Below are positions 21,936-32,776 of a DNA stretch of 64,000 bases, in pieces. The stretch is from the NCBI GenBank assembly GCA_026399575.1, contig JAPLQS010000021.1, positions 1-64,000 of the forward strand. The letters run 5' to 3'. This DNA comes from Nitrosospira sp. Its GTDB lineage: Bacteria; Pseudomonadota; Gammaproteobacteria; Burkholderiales; Nitrosomonadaceae. A model generated the notes under the pieces. It did not search any database. It worked only from the letters and a program-made list of their open reading frames with translations, and was not told the DNA's origin. The translations under genes and the position numbers were made by a program. The first letter of the stretch is position 1, and every line of letters starts with the position of its first letter.

Positions 21936-22847
21936 CTATTCGAGCGACAGACGCGCCACTCCCCCATTGGTATTGGTATGCGGTGCCAAATTCACCGGTT
22001 TGTTGTTGTACACCAGCTTGACGTTGGCAGCATTCCCGATTACCACGGAAAGCGGCATCTTGCCACGGATTACCTGCTCGCTGCCGGCGGGATTAAGCTG
22101 TGAAAAAATCATCCTGCCTGTACCATCGTTGACTTCAACCCATGATTCTTGCGCAAACCCGAAGCGGAGAACGCCTTCTCCTTTATTCACCAGATCGGGA
22201 GCAGCAACTACCGCTGCAACTTGCTGCCGCTGCGGCGTGGACAGATTACTGTTTCCCTGCTGGGCCACAGCAACTTCCTGCACTGCTTGCACCGGATCAG
22301 CATCACTAGCTGGAGTCGCAGGCATTAATTCAGATCCGGATTCTGCTTGTTCCGCTGTTTGCCCTGTCTCGGCTTCAGCCTCGGTTGCAACCTGCGCTGC
22401 CGGTTGCGGCACCGTTTCATTCCCCTGATAAATTTCATAAATCAGGAACAGCAACGCCATAACCACCACGCCGGCAATAATCAGGCTACGACCCACTGAT
22501 CTCTGATCTGACGGAAAAGGAATACCTTCTGTCCGGGGGGCGATAACCTGATGAGCAGGCGGTAGCACTTGCTGTAACAATAGCAGCAATGGCGCCGCAT
22601 CCAGCTGCGCCAGCTTGGCGTAATTGCGCACAAAACCGCGTAGAAACGTGCCGCCTGAAAGCTTGGCGTAATCATCCTCTTCCAGCGCAGTGACCTGCCG
22701 TACCGACAGCCGCAGATGCCGCGCCACATCCTCGATGCTCAAGCCGCGCACCAGCCGCGCTGCCTGCAGCAGTTGCCCGACGCTCTGTTGCGTTTCGGCC
22801 GCCGCTGTTTCGGCTACACCGTTATCGTTATTGTCAGTAGCATCCAT
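21936..22847 (-). CDS. rodZ: RodZ-like cell-shape protein (HTH, TM, DUF4115)
   Basis: About 303 residues. An N-terminal Cro/C1-type HTH (LLQAARLVRGLSIEDVARHLRLS) is followed by a cytoplasmic linker, one TM helix (SLIIAGVVVMALLFLIY, about 130-148), an Ala/Pro/Gln-rich periplasmic linker and a C-terminal DUF4115 domain (QESWVEVNDGTGRMIFS). RodZ links MreB to the cell-wall elongation machinery. The ATG overlaps the pilF stop (TGATG); a GTG three bases earlier is an alternative start. Confidence 0.88.
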   Translation of the reverse strand: MDATDNNDNGVAETAAAETQQSVGQLLQAARLVRGLSIEDVARHLRLSVRQVTALEEDDYAKLSGGTFLRGFVRNYAKLAQLDAAPLLLLLQQVLPPAHQVIAPRTEGIPFPSDQRSVGRSLIIAGVVVMALLFLIYEIYQGNETVPQPAAQVATEAEAETGQTAEQAESGSELMPATPASDADPVQAVQEVAVAQQGNSNLSTPQRQQVAAVVAAPDLVNKGEGVLRFGFAQESWVEVNDGTGRMIFSQLNPAGSEQVIRGKMPLSVVIGNAANVKLVYNNKPVNLAPHTNTNGGVARLSLE

Positions 22848-23629
22848 CACTCGAATCTGCCATCACGTAGTGCTGCTGCTTCCTTGGAATCCGGAAATCG
22901 TTTCTGTAACTGCATGGTATAACTGGCCTCAGCATGACGATCTCCGGTCTTGCGTTCAATCTGAATTCCCAGCCACAAACTTTCTGCTGTCGGCACTGAA
23001 ACCTGCATGTGGCGTGAAAGATTCGCTTTGGCTGCCGCCAGATTGCCGCTTCTGAAATTAACTTCAGCCATCCCGATCAGCGCCTGCGAATCCGCTGGTC
23101 TGAGCGCCAGCGCTTTCTGGAAGAATTCCTCTGCGCTCTTGTAATCGCCACGGCTCAACACACAGATTCCGGCGTTGTTATACGGTTTCTCCGGCGTGGA
23201 ATAAAGAGGATTCTTCAATGCCTCCATGAAATGCTTCACTGCCTGCTCCATTCGCTCCGGCCTGCGCTGGCATAAAAACCAGCCATAATTGTTATGCGCT
23301 TCGGGATCGTTGGGCGCAATTTTCAATGCCTGCTCGAAATTCTTCTGCGCCAGCCTGTCTTCACGCAAATCCATGTAAATCAACCCGAGTACATTATACG
23401 CAGGTGCGTATTTGGAATCAGAACGTAATGCTTCGGTCACTTCTTCCAGCGCCACCACAAATTGACCGCGGCTGTAGTATTCCGCAGCCAGTTCAGTATG
23501 TATTTTTGCGCTTTGCTGCGCAATGCTCAGGAACTGCTCCGACACCAACCCTTCCTGAACCGGCTGTTGGGCACAGCCCCCCATCAGCGTCAACAGGACA
23601 ACGAACAAACCTGCCGGAACTCGTCTCAT
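22847..23629 (-). CDS. pilF: Type IV pilus biogenesis lipoprotein PilF/PilW
   Basis: 260 residues. The lipobox ends in LMGGC (Cys at about 19), and consecutive TPRs form the mature protein ([76 protein letters not shown]). PilF helps assemble the PilQ secretin of type IV pili in the outer membrane. It overlaps rlmN by 4 nt and rodZ at the stop codon. No other pil genes are present, but the location between rlmN and rodZ is the conserved one. Confidence 0.9.
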   Translation of the reverse strand: MRRVPAGLFVVLLTLMGGCAQQPVQEGLVSEQFLSIAQQSAKIHTELAAEYYSRGQFVVALEEVTEALRSDSKYAPAYNVLGLIYMDLREDRLAQKNFEQALKIAPNDPEAHNNYGWFLCQRRPERMEQAVKHFMEALKNPLYSTPEKPYNNAGICVLSRGDYKSAEEFFQKALALRPADSQALIGMAEVNFRSGNLAAAKANLSRHMQVSVPTAESLWLGIQIERKTGDRHAEASYTMQLQKRFPDSKEAAALRDGRFE

Positions 23630-24774
23630 CCTGCCACCTGCAGGGTTTCGTAACCGCTGCGCTGCGCGCGCCGGGTCTTGTCCAGTACCTGGCCCGCAAG
23701 CTGACCGCAGGCAGCGGCAATGTCATCGCCGCGGGTCTTGCGCACCGTCGTCACCAATCCAGCCTGCATCAGCACATCACGAAACAGCTGTACTGCTTCC
23801 GGCGATGAACGCTGATAGCCGGAATGGGGAAACGGATTGAACGGGATCAGGTTGAATTTACAGGGCGTGTCCCGCACCAGTTGCACCAGTTCGCGCGCAT
23901 GGCTGATGCTGTCGTTGACTCCAGCCAGCATGACGTATTCAAAAGTAATGAAATCCCTGGGCGCAGATTGCAGATAGCGCTGACACGCTGCCAATAGCTC
24001 CTTGAGCGGATATTTCCGGTTGATCGGCACCAACTGATCACGCAACGCATCATTGGGAGCATGCAGCGATACCGCCAATGCCACCGGACAGCGTTCGCGC
24101 AGCCGATCCATCGCCGGAACCAGACCGGAAGTGCTCACTGTCACACGCCGCCGCGACAGTCCATAGGCATTGTCGTCCAGCATCAGGTCGAGCGCCGTTA
24201 CCACATTTTCAAAATTGGCCAGCGGTTCACCCATGCCCATGAATACCACATTGCTGATGGCACGGCGGCGGACTGCCGATTGAATCGCTTCCTGCTTGTT
24301 TACAGCGCCTTCCGTTTCCTCACTGCCGGATCGCTCTCCCACTGCTTTATTTGCCCACCATAGCTGACCGACAATTTCCGCCACTGTCAGATTGCGATTG
24401 AAACCCTGCCTGCCGGTGGAGCAGAAAGTACATGCCAGCGCACAGCCCACCTGACTGGAAATGCATAGCGTGCCGCGGTTGGCTTCAGGGATGAAAACCA
24501 TCTCGATGCCATTGCCCGTATCCACCGACAGCAGCCACTTGCGGGTGCCGTCGCTGGCAATATGGTCACTGATAACCCGAGGCGGCTCGACTACTGCGGT
24601 TGCGGCAAGCTTTTCCCGCAACACTTTCGCCAAGTCGCTCATGCCGGCAAAATCCGCTACCCCGGACTGGTGAATCCAGCGCAGCAACTGCCTGGCGCGA
24701 AATGGCTTTTCCCCGATTTCTGCACAGAAACCGGCAAGGCCTTCCGCACCAAAATCAAGCAGATTAACCGTCAT
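23626..24774 (-). CDS. rlmN: Dual-specificity 23S rRNA A2503 / tRNA A37 C2-methyltransferase
   Basis: 382 residues of a radical-SAM methyltransferase. The Fe-S cluster motif CALACTFC (CxxxCxxC) is present, as are [16 protein letters not shown] at the N-terminus, [13 protein letters not shown] for SAM binding and [17 protein letters not shown], whose Cys is the methyl-carrying residue. It methylates C2 of A2503 in 23S rRNA and of A37 in some tRNAs. It lies 22 bp after ndk. Confidence 0.97.
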   Translation of the reverse strand: MTVNLLDFGAEGLAGFCAEIGEKPFRARQLLRWIHQSGVADFAGMSDLAKVLREKLAATAVVEPPRVISDHIASDGTRKWLLSVDTGNGIEMVFIPEANRGTLCISSQVGCALACTFCSTGRQGFNRNLTVAEIVGQLWWANKAVGERSGSEETEGAVNKQEAIQSAVRRRAISNVVFMGMGEPLANFENVVTALDLMLDDNAYGLSRRRVTVSTSGLVPAMDRLRERCPVALAVSLHAPNDALRDQLVPINRKYPLKELLAACQRYLQSAPRDFITFEYVMLAGVNDSISHARELVQLVRDTPCKFNLIPFNPFPHSGYQRSSPEAVQLFRDVLMQAGLVTTVRKTRGDDIAAACGQLAGQVLDKTRRAQRSGYETLQVAG

Positions 24775-24796
24775 GATGTCGAACCACGGCTCATTA

Positions 24797-25222
24797 TCAG
24801 CGGGAATAAATGTTCAGTGCAGGGAAGAAATAGGCGATTTCAACTGCTGCAGCCTCCGGCGCATCAGAGCCATGCACGGCATTGGCATCTATGCTGTCGG
24901 CGAAATCTGCTCGAATAGTCCCTTTCTCCGCCTTTTTCGGGTCGGTTGCCCCCATCAGATCACGGTTCTTCTTGATCGCATCTTCACCTTCGAGCACCTG
25001 TATCATCACCGGCCCGGAAATCATGAACTGCACCAGATCGCCGAAGAACGGGCGACTGCGATGCACCGCGTAGAATCCCTCGGCCTCGGTCTGGGAGAGA
25101 CGCAGCATGCGCGCAGCGATAATTCTCAAACCGTTACTTTCAAAACGGGAATAAATTTGTCCAACCACATTTTTTGCCACTGCATCCGGTTTGATAATGG
25201 ATAAAGTCCTTTCAACAGCCAT
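24797..25222 (-). CDS. ndk: Nucleoside diphosphate kinase
   Basis: 141 residues, a standard Ndk. It begins [15 protein letters not shown] and has the active-site histidine in NAVHGSDA and the [16 protein letters not shown] and FFP segments. It transfers the gamma phosphate between nucleoside triphosphates and diphosphates via phospho-His. It is the first gene of the ndk-rlmN-pilF-rodZ-ispG-hisS-yfgM-bamB-der series. The upstream region has an AT-rich stretch containing TAAAAT that may be its -10 element. Confidence 0.98.
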   Translation of the reverse strand: MAVERTLSIIKPDAVAKNVVGQIYSRFESNGLRIIAARMLRLSQTEAEGFYAVHRSRPFFGDLVQFMISGPVMIQVLEGEDAIKKNRDLMGATDPKKAEKGTIRADFADSIDANAVHGSDAPEAAAVEIAYFFPALNIYSR

Positions 25223-25355
25223 CGAAATACTCCACTAAATTAAGAAATTAAAAGCGTATTTTAACAAAAAACCCATGCCGGAAACGGGAAAAGAAAAACC
25301 CGGTATCAGGCTTTGACAGATGGCAAGCCGGATCATTCGAGTTTCCCGGCTTCTT

Positions 25356-27392
25356 TTATTCGAGTTTCATCACCTGCATACGCATCGGCCACGTGCCGCG
25401 CTCGATCATCTTGGCGCCGTCGAAGACAATATAACTCTGCCGGCCATAATGCGGCAGCGGCCGCGCCAGCGCCGCAAGCGCCCCGGCATCGCGCGCGGAT
25501 ACGAGCGTAAGCGTCACACCCTGCGGACGGCTTACTGTCCAGGCCTGCGCCGAACCCTTGCCCTGCACGATCTCCGGGCGCGCAGGCAACTGCCGGTATG
25601 CAAGCCATGCATCAACCTGCGCATGCAGGCCTATCACCAGTGTCGGCAGCGCGGGCAGGCCATTCGCCGCTGAAATTATTCTCGGGGCACGGTTCTGCAG
25701 TTTTGTCGCCAGCATCTCGGCGGCGGTATGCGCCTCGCCACTTTCCGGCAACAGAATGGTTGCCACCGTCCGATCCACCATGACCTGGCGCAGAATCGGC
25801 GGCGCTTCGTCCGGCAGCAGGCGTCGGAATAACCGCAGATCCGGGTCGAGTGCCACCGCCAGTGGCCGGGCACGCAGTTCCAGCGTAAACGTCTGACGTC
25901 CGCGCTCCAGATCAAGCACCCGGATTTCCTCACCCCCTTCGCTACGCAGCGCAACCGGCACGCGCAAACGGTATGCAGGTGCCGACTGCTCCAGCGTGAC
26001 CGTCACGCGGTGACCCGCGTCTGAACGCGTACGAACCGCTTCTGCAATGCGTACTGTCGGCGCACCCGCACGCGTCAGCCACTGCTCAAAAAACACCCGC
26101 AGATCCTGGCCGGATGTGGTCTCAAATGCACGCCGCAAATCCACCCACGTGGCGACGCGGAAGCGCTGCTCGCGCCAGAACAACTGCAAGGCGCGGTCAA
26201 AAGTGTCGCGTCCAAGCTGGTCGCGCAACATCAGGAACATCATCGCTGCCTTGTTGTAACCGACGATCTGCGAGGCACCGTGCGTGCGCGAGGTGAATGC
26301 AGCCAGCGGCGCATCCTGCCCGGGCGCCAGTGCAGCAAAATCACGCAACCAGCCCAACCGCATCTCGTGCGCGGCTTCGGGTCCTTCGCGCTCCTTGTAG
26401 GCATAGTCCGCCATGAAGGTGGTCAGCCCTTCGGACCAGTTGCCATGCGCGTAATCGGGATAAACCCCGTTGCCCCACCAGTTGTGCAGCACCTCATGGC
26501 CGAGTGAGGTGGCGCGGATGAACGGCAGTCGCAGCACTTCGATGCCAAGATAAGTGAGTGTGGGCATGCCGAAGCCGGTCGGGGTCGGACTCGATACCAC
26601 GCTGAATTCGGTAAATGGATACTCGCCTATCCAGGTCTCGTAGAATTCAACGTAACCCTTTACTTCGTCGAGATACTTGCGGGCAAGCTCCGCAATTTGC
26701 GGATGGAAATAGGTTCGCAGCTGGATCGGCTTGCCGCCCGCACCGCGCATGGTATCGGTCTCGACCGTGTAGGGGCCGGCCATGAGATCAATACCTTCAG
26801 CGGGAAAGGGAAATTCGAAGCGCGCGCGATAACCTTCGGCTGTGTCGGATTCCTCGAGCAAGCGGCCTGCCACCAGACCGCGCTGCCCTGGTGGCAGTTC
26901 CAGACTCACACGGTAACTCGCAAGCGTTCCGGCCAGGTGCGGATACCAGCCGCTGGAATCAGGCAGAAAAGTGCCGGCCGCGCTACTCGCCGCTTCGATC
27001 CTGCCGAGTGTTTGCCGATGATCGAGTGAGGTATCCAGCGGCGCAAGTTCACCGCGCCAATGGACTTCGATACGGCGCGGCCCACGCTGGCTGCGCGCAA
27101 TTCGCCAGGCATGCATATTGACGGTGCCTGCAGTGGACGCCCCCAGCGGTGCCCCATCGATGAGCGCATGCGTCACTTCGAAACGGCGGCCCAACACCAG
27201 CATCAACTCGCCCGCCGCTGCCGCCGTGATGACGCTGCGCCCTTCAATGCGGCGCGCAACCGGATCTATGCGTACGGCAATGTCATATTCGATTGCAGTA
27301 GTGACACTTGCTGCTGCGGCTGCGCCAGTTGCCACAAGGGCTGCGAGCAGGATGCATGTAACACTCCTGACCCTCGATAGCGACAGACTCAC
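25356..27392 (-). CDS. Exported M1-like metallopeptidase
   Basis: 678 residues with a signal peptide (VTCILLAALVATGAAAAAS). An M1-type N-terminal beta domain precedes the catalytic motif HEVLH at about 299-303, with the third zinc ligand Glu321 in NWSEGL. There are 17 residues between motif and Glu, where classical M1 aminopeptidases have 18. The preceding GFGMPTLTYLG segment is where the GAMEN motif normally sits. The last 200 residues have no recognised domain. The GTG start at 27392 overlaps the stop of the upstream ChaN-PDZ gene by 4 nt, so both are co-translated. The substrate is unknown. The C-terminus lies beside a short direct repeat (25334-25372). Confidence 0.8.
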   Translation of the reverse strand: MSLSLSRVRSVTCILLAALVATGAAAAASVTTAIEYDIAVRIDPVARRIEGRSVITAAAAGELMLVLGRRFEVTHALIDGAPLGASTAGTVNMHAWRIARSQRGPRRIEVHWRGELAPLDTSLDHRQTLGRIEAASSAAGTFLPDSSGWYPHLAGTLASYRVSLELPPGQRGLVAGRLLEESDTAEGYRARFEFPFPAEGIDLMAGPYTVETDTMRGAGGKPIQLRTYFHPQIAELARKYLDEVKGYVEFYETWIGEYPFTEFSVVSSPTPTGFGMPTLTYLGIEVLRLPFIRATSLGHEVLHNWWGNGVYPDYAHGNWSEGLTTFMADYAYKEREGPEAAHEMRLGWLRDFAALAPGQDAPLAAFTSRTHGASQIVGYNKAAMMFLMLRDQLGRDTFDRALQLFWREQRFRVATWVDLRRAFETTSGQDLRVFFEQWLTRAGAPTVRIAEAVRTRSDAGHRVTVTLEQSAPAYRLRVPVALRSEGGEEIRVLDLERGRQTFTLELRARPLAVALDPDLRLFRRLLPDEAPPILRQVMVDRTVATILLPESGEAHTAAEMLATKLQNRAPRIISAANGLPALPTLVIGLHAQVDAWLAYRQLPARPEIVQGKGSAQAWTVSRPQGVTLTLVSARDAGALAALARPLPHYGRQSYIVFDGAKMIERGTWPMRMQVMKLE

Positions 27393-28603
27393 CGTTCCGC
27401 TGCCGGAAATCTGGCGATGATTTCGATTATCTCGCTGCCGCGCTTCACCCTGAGCGGCAACCAGGTACCGGGCGCCTGGCGCTTGACTGCTGCGACCACA
27501 TCGCCGGTCTGCTTGACCGCCACCCCCGCCACTTCCAGCAGCACATCGCTGTCACGCAGACCGGAGGTTTCGGCAATGCTGCCTTTTTCGATCTGCAACA
27601 CCCGTGCCCCGCCTTCCGTTGCCATCTCAAAGCGGATGCCCAGCCGTTGATACTGCTGCACGTGCGCGACCAATGGCGCGACACCGAATACTGCATCGGC
27701 TGTGCCCGCAACCAGTTGTCCGCACGCTTTGCCGCTGTCCCATGGCAACAGCATGGCAACGTCTGCAACCTTGAGGTCTTTCAACTGATGCGGAACGCCG
27801 TAGCCATGCTTGATGTGTCCTGCACCCATGATCCCGACCACCAGCGGACGCCCCGGCCGCTCCAGTGCTCGCTGGATCGCTTGTGCCATCGCCCGGTCCC
27901 ACAACTGCTGGCTCTCGACAAAGCGCCGGAAATCCGGGTCGTCGCGGCTGGTTTCGGATTTTTTCTTGCCCTCGCGTTCATGCTCCCGGTATATCGGCAG
28001 CAGGTAATCGAGATAGGCAATGTTCGGCGCAGCCGGGCGCGTCACGCCTTCACGTTCGCTCTCCGCCACACCGTCGAAACCCTTCGTGGAAATCTCCCGC
28101 CGCAAACGCGTATCGATGTTAAGTGCCAGCATCGGTATCCGGTTCATTCGCGCGAAATGGAACAGCGGCAAATAATAACTTGCCTCCGTGTTCCAGACGG
28201 TGTCCCAGTCTGCTGCGGCAAGAAACTCGGTTTCGGAGAGTTCACCCGCCACCCAGCGATCGAGCGCTTTCTGCACCCGGCGCGGGAACATCTCGAAACC
28301 GATCACCATGTCGGGGCGCACGGCATGCAGTGCGGCCAGCATCTGCAACTGCCAGCGGTGATGCTCCAGGTTATCGTGCGTCTCGCCGAGCAGCACCACC
28401 GACTGCTTTGCCGCGCGCGCAATGATTTCGGTACTGGTTACCTTCTTGCCGCCAGGCACCACCCAGCTTGCCACCGGAGCACAATCCGTAGCGTCCTTGT
28501 TGGCGGATTTCGCCTGCGCCAGCACAAGGCTGGAGCCAGCACTGAGCACAAGCAAGGCACCAGCGAAAAATCCGCTGCCTAGCGCACTTCTGAAAATTGT
28601 CAT
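27389..28603 (-). CDS. ChaN-type haem-binding protein fused to a PDZ domain
   Basis: About 404 residues from the ATG at 28603, where a signal peptide begins (MTIFRSALGSGFFAGALLVL). The main domain (about 50-300) is of the ChaN/DUF399 family: VVLLGETHDNLEHHRWQLQML, VIGFEMFPR and LVVGIMGAGHIKHGYG. ChaN of Campylobacter binds haem and is iron regulated. The C-terminal about 90 residues look like a PDZ domain (IEKGSIAETSGLRDSDVLLEVAG). A longer in-frame reading back to 28810 would overlap purL and lose the signal peptide, so it is rejected. It is co-translated with the M1-like peptidase and lies 35 bp after purL. Confidence 0.82.
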   Translation of the reverse strand: MTIFRSALGSGFFAGALLVLSAGSSLVLAQAKSANKDATDCAPVASWVVPGGKKVTSTEIIARAAKQSVVLLGETHDNLEHHRWQLQMLAALHAVRPDMVIGFEMFPRRVQKALDRWVAGELSETEFLAAADWDTVWNTEASYYLPLFHFARMNRIPMLALNIDTRLRREISTKGFDGVAESEREGVTRPAAPNIAYLDYLLPIYREHEREGKKKSETSRDDPDFRRFVESQQLWDRAMAQAIQRALERPGRPLVVGIMGAGHIKHGYGVPHQLKDLKVADVAMLLPWDSGKACGQLVAGTADAVFGVAPLVAHVQQYQRLGIRFEMATEGGARVLQIEKGSIAETSGLRDSDVLLEVAGVAVKQTGDVVAAVKRQAPGTWLPLRVKRGSEIIEIIARFPAAER

Positions 28604-28637
28604 GCCGGATACCCCGCAGCGTAAGTTATGTCCATGC

Positions 28638-31600
28638 TCACCCCAACCATTTTCTCGCGTTCCTGAACATCCGCATCCACGGACCATCTTCATGCCACTC
28701 AGTCCCGCCTCCCGCCCCCGGTTCCGCTTCGCTCCCAGCGGGGCGCCACGAATGCTGCGCAGCGCGAAACACGCGCTCCGGGTGCGGCATGAATATGCTG
28801 AAACGACCATCGGGCGTGGTCATGCCGGCGATGCCCTGGGGTGAACCATTGGGATTGAGCGGATAAATCTCGGTGGGCTTGCCGCGATTGTCGACAAAAC
28901 GCAATGCAACCAGCGACGAGCCGGCTGCCAATTTTTTCTCGTCGGCAAATTCCGCATAGCCCTCGCCATGCGCAACAGCAATGGGCATGCGGCTGCCGGC
29001 CATGCCGGAGAAAAACAGCGAGGGACTTTGCTGAACTTCCACCATGACGAAGCGCGCCTCAAACTGCTCGGATTTGTTGCGCACGAAATGCGGCCAATGC
29101 TCGGCGCCAGGAATGATTTCGTGCAGATTGCTCATCATCTGACAGCCGTTGCAGATGCCCAATGCAAAGGTGTCAGCACGCCGGAAAAATATTTCGAATT
29201 CGTCGCGCGCGCGGCGGTTGAACAAAACTGATTTGGCCCAACCCTCCCCCGCTCCCAGCACATCGCCATAGGAGAATCCGCCGCATGCAGCCATACCCTG
29301 ATAATCCTGCAGCGAAACACGCCCCGCGATGATGTCACTCATGTGCACGTCGGTCGCGGCAAAACCCGCCCGGTCAAAGGCTGCAGCCATTTCCACCTGA
29401 CCGTTCACACCCTGTTCGCGCAAAATGGCGATTCTCGGTCTGACCCCGCTGTGAATATAGGGTGCGGCAATGTCGTCGTTCACGTCGAAACTCAAATGCA
29501 CGTGCAGACCGGGATCGGCAGCATCGAGGATACGATCGTATTCCTGCTGCGCACACTCCGGATTATCGCGCAGCTTCTGCATTTGATAGGTGGTCTCCGA
29601 CCAGGCGCGCTGCAAATCTACACGCTGCTCGGCGAATACCGGTTTGTTGTTGCGCAGGAACTGGACTTCATCCTTGCCGTTGAGACCGCCGATGACAAAA
29701 CTCACATCGCGCAAACCGGCTTCCGCCAGGATTTCCAGCACGGCCTGATGCTGCTCTGTCTTTATCTGGATTACCGCTCCGAGTTCCTCGTTGAACAAGA
29801 CTGACAGGGTGCGCCCTCGTGTCCGACCACCGAGTATTTCCGATCTCAGTTCGTAACCGTCCACATCGCTGGCGAGCGCATCGAAACACAATTGATCGAG
29901 ATTGACCGTGATGCCCGCATGGCCGGCAAAAGCCATCTCGCATAACGTCGCAAACAGGCCGCCGTCGGAACGGTCGTGGTAAGCGAGTAGCCTGTTTTCG
30001 CGATTCAAACGTTGCAGCGCGGCAAACAGCCTTTTGAGTTTCTGCGCATCATCCAGATCCGGGGCGATGTCACCCACCTGCTTGTACACCTGCGCCAGCG
30101 CTGACCCGCCCAGACGGTTTCTGCCTGCGCCCAGATCGATCAGGATCAATTCCGTCTCGCCGCAATCCGTGCGCAATTGCGGCGTGAGAGTCTTGCGCGT
30201 ATCCGTCACGCGCGCAAAAGCGGAGACGATCAGCGACAGCGGCGCAGTCACTTCCTTCCTGGTTCCCGTGGCCTGCTCGCTGCCTGCTTCTTCCCACACC
30301 GTTTTCATCGACATGGAATCCTTGCCCACCGGGATGCTGATTCCCAGTTGCGGACACAATTCCATTCCTACGGCATGGACTGCATCGTACAAGCCCGCGT
30401 CCTCGCCGGGATGCCCCGCCGCCGCCATCCAGTTGGCGGAAAGCTTGATCTCGCCGATATGCTCAATCAGCGCTGCAGCGATATTGGTGATGGCCTCGCC
30501 CACCGCCATGCGCGCAGCCGCAGCAGGATCGAGCAGCGCCAGCGGCGTGCGTTCGCCCACGGCGAAAGCTTCGCCCAGATGAGTCTGATAGCCCATCAAT
30601 GTCACTGCCACATCCGCCACCGGAATCTGCCACGGCCCCACCATTTGGTCGCGCGCAGTCATGCCGCCGACCGTGCGATCGCCGATGCTGATGAGAAAAG
30701 TCTTGTCAGCCACCGCCGGCAGGCGCAACACCCGGTAGGCGGCTTCCTTCAAATCCAGTCCTGCCGGATCGAACGGTGCCAGCACCTTGCTGATATGGGT
30801 AACCTCGCGCGTCATTTTCGGCGGTTTGCCCAGCAGCACCGCCAGCTCCATGTCCACCGGCAGCGGCTGCTCGCCGAATGCCGGATCAATCACCGTGAGT
30901 TGCTGTTGCACAGTTGCCACGCCCACCACTGCAAACGGGCAGCGTTCGCGCTCGCAAATCTCCTGGAACCGTGGCAGCGACTCCGGCCCGATGACGAGCA
31001 CATAACGCTCCTGCGCCTCATTGCTCCAGATCTGCAGCGGCGACATGCCCGGCTCTTCCGAGGGAATGTCACGCAGATTGAAACGTCCCCCGCGCCCTGC
31101 ACCATGCACCAGTTCCGGCAATGCATTGGACAGGCCGCCTGCGCCGACATCATGTATCGACAGAATCGGATTGGACTCGCCCTGCCTCTCCATCTGCCAG
31201 CAACGGTCGATCACTTCCTGCGCGCGCCGCTCCATTTCCGCGTTACCGCGCTGCACCGAATCGAAATCGAGACTTTCCACATTCGCCCCGGTATCCATGC
31301 TGGAAGCCGCGCTGCCGCCGAGACCGATCAGCATCCCCGGTCCGCCCAACTGGATCAGCAATGCGCCTGGCAAAAATTCCTGCTTGAATGAATGCTGCTC
31401 GGAGATATGACCTATGCCCCCCGCCAGCATGATCGGCTTGTGATAGCCGCGCATCTCGCCCGCAACCAGCTCTTCGAAAGTGCGGAAATACCCCGCCAGA
31501 TTGGGCCGGCCAAACTCGTTGTTGAACGCCGCCCCGCCTATCGGGCCTTCCAGCATGATCTGCAGCGCAGAAGCGATGCGCGCGGGCTTGCCATAAGAAC

Positions 31601-32672
31601 CGGCCTCGCCTGCCTCCTGGTATTTCTCCCAAGGCTGGACAGATCCAGGAATATTCAGGTTGGAAACAGAAAACCCCGTGAGCCCCGCCTTGGGCCTGGC
31701 ACCGCGGCCGGTGGCGCCTTCATCGCGGATTTCACCGCCCGCACCGGTGGCGGCACCGGGGTAAGGCGAGATCGCGGTGGGGTGATTATGCGTTTCCACT
31801 TTCATCAGAATATGCGTCTGCTCGTCGGCATGGCCGTAAGCATGATCCTTGCCGGGATAAAAGCGTGCGATCTTCGCGCCTTCGATGATGGACGAGTTGT
31901 CCGCATAAGCCACCACCGTGCCCTGCGGATGCTGCTGGTGGGTATTGCGAATCATCGCAAACAGCGAGTGCGGTTGCGGCTTGCCGTCTATCACCCAGTC
32001 GGCATTGAAAATCTTGTGGCGGCAATGCTCCGAATTGGCCTGGGCAAACATCATCAGTTCGACATCGGTGGGATTGCGCCCGATGCGGCCAAAATTGGCC
32101 GCAAGATATTCGATTTCATCAGGCGACAGCGCCAGCCCCATGTCGCTGTTGGCGCGTTGCAACGCCGCCATTCCACCGGCCAGCACATCTACCGTGTGGA
32201 GCGGCGCAGGCGCATAATGCCGGAACAGTTTTTCCGCATCATCAAACGAACTGAACACCGCCTCGGTCATGCGATCGTGTATCGGTACGAGCAGTGCCGC
32301 TCTCGCTGCTGCAGCAAGCTCACTCGTGGTTTGAACGTAAAATGCCACGCCGCGCTCCAGTCGCCCGACTGCTTCCAGTCCGCAATGACGAGCGATGTCA
32401 GTGGCCTTGGACGACCACGGCGAAATGGTGCCGGGACGCGGCAGCACCAACAGTAATTCGCCTGCAGGCTCTTCCCCCTGCTGCGCCGCACCATAGGTCA
32501 GCAGCTTCGCAAGAATGGCGCTTTCATCTGGCCGCAGATCGCGCGCCACCGCGCAAAAATGCCAATATTCGGCGTAAATGTGGGAAACTTGCGGAGCAGC
32601 GGTTTTGAGTGCGGCCGTTAATTTTTCCAGACGGAATGGGGAAAGGGCGCTACCGCCGCGAAGTCGAAGCAT
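28638..32672 (-). CDS. purL: Phosphoribosylformylglycinamidine synthase
   Basis: 1344 residues of the large single-chain type. The N-terminal part is followed by the synthetase domains ([51 protein letters not shown]) and a C-terminal glutamine amidotransferase domain ([32 protein letters not shown], catalytic Cys in [18 protein letters not shown]). It converts FGAR to FGAM in purine synthesis. Near the C-terminus, between QHSW and [10 protein letters not shown], there is a Gly/Glu-rich insertion encoded by a GC-rich DNA repeat (28701-28743) that also occurs in nnr. It diverges from nnr. Confidence 0.98.
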   Translation of the reverse strand: MLRLRGGSALSPFRLEKLTAALKTAAPQVSHIYAEYWHFCAVARDLRPDESAILAKLLTYGAAQQGEEPAGELLLVLPRPGTISPWSSKATDIARHCGLEAVGRLERGVAFYVQTTSELAAAARAALLVPIHDRMTEAVFSSFDDAEKLFRHYAPAPLHTVDVLAGGMAALQRANSDMGLALSPDEIEYLAANFGRIGRNPTDVELMMFAQANSEHCRHKIFNADWVIDGKPQPHSLFAMIRNTHQQHPQGTVVAYADNSSIIEGAKIARFYPGKDHAYGHADEQTHILMKVETHNHPTAISPYPGAATGAGGEIRDEGATGRGARPKAGLTGFSVSNLNIPGSVQPWEKYQEAGEAGSYGKPARIASALQIMLEGPIGGAAFNNEFGRPNLAGYFRTFEELVAGEMRGYHKPIMLAGGIGHISEQHSFKQEFLPGALLIQLGGPGMLIGLGGSAASSMDTGANVESLDFDSVQRGNAEMERRAQEVIDRCWQMERQGESNPILSIHDVGAGGLSNALPELVHGAGRGGRFNLRDIPSEEPGMSPLQIWSNEAQERYVLVIGPESLPRFQEICERERCPFAVVGVATVQQQLTVIDPAFGEQPLPVDMELAVLLGKPPKMTREVTHISKVLAPFDPAGLDLKEAAYRVLRLPAVADKTFLISIGDRTVGGMTARDQMVGPWQIPVADVAVTLMGYQTHLGEAFAVGERTPLALLDPAAAARMAVGEAITNIAAALIEHIGEIKLSANWMAAAGHPGEDAGLYDAVHAVGMELCPQLGISIPVGKDSMSMKTVWEEAGSEQATGTRKEVTAPLSLIVSAFARVTDTRKTLTPQLRTDCGETELILIDLGAGRNRLGGSALAQVYKQVGDIAPDLDDAQKLKRLFAALQRLNRENRLLAYHDRSDGGLFATLCEMAFAGHAGITVNLDQLCFDALASDVDGYELRSEILGGRTRGRTLSVLFNEELGAVIQIKTEQHQAVLEILAEAGLRDVSFVIGGLNGKDEVQFLRNNKPVFAEQRVDLQRAWSETTYQMQKLRDNPECAQQEYDRILDAADPGLHVHLSFDVNDDIAAPYIHSGVRPRIAILREQGVNGQVEMAAAFDRAGFAATDVHMSDIIAGRVSLQDYQGMAACGGFSYGDVLGAGEGWAKSVLFNRRARDEFEIFFRRADTFALGICNGCQMMSNLHEIIPGAEHWPHFVRNKSEQFEARFVMVEVQQSPSLFFSGMAGSRMPIAVAHGEGYAEFADEKKLAAGSSLVALRFVDNRGKPTEIYPLNPNGSPQGIAGMTTPDGRFSIFMPHPERVFRAAQHSWRPAGSEAEPGAGGGTEWHEDGPWMRMFRNARKWLG
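28701..28743 (-). repeat. GC-rich dispersed repeat, copy inside purL
   Basis: On the minus strand this 43-bp stretch starts CCCCGC and contains GGAGCGAAGC and GGAGGCGGG. It matches 29 of 38 positions without gaps to 32873-32910 inside nnr. In purL it encodes a Gly-rich insertion just before the conserved C-terminal EDGPWMRMF block; in nnr it is read in another frame. Confidence 0.65.
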
Positions 32673-32776
32673 CAGGCAAAATGAGGCGATAAATTGGAAA
32701 GCGTAATTTTACACGAGAAGACAAGCTGCCCGCAGCCCGATAAGCTGGCAAGCAATGCCCGGATCAACCCTGAAAT

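Noticed and set aside
28604-28810. N-terminal extension of the ChaN-PDZ gene
   Set aside because: It overlaps the 3' end of purL, is Arg/Gly-rich and lacks a signal peptide; the later ATG has one.
31392-32456. Plus-strand open frames opposite purL
   Set aside because: All lie fully within a 1344-residue recognised purL and carry no features of their own.
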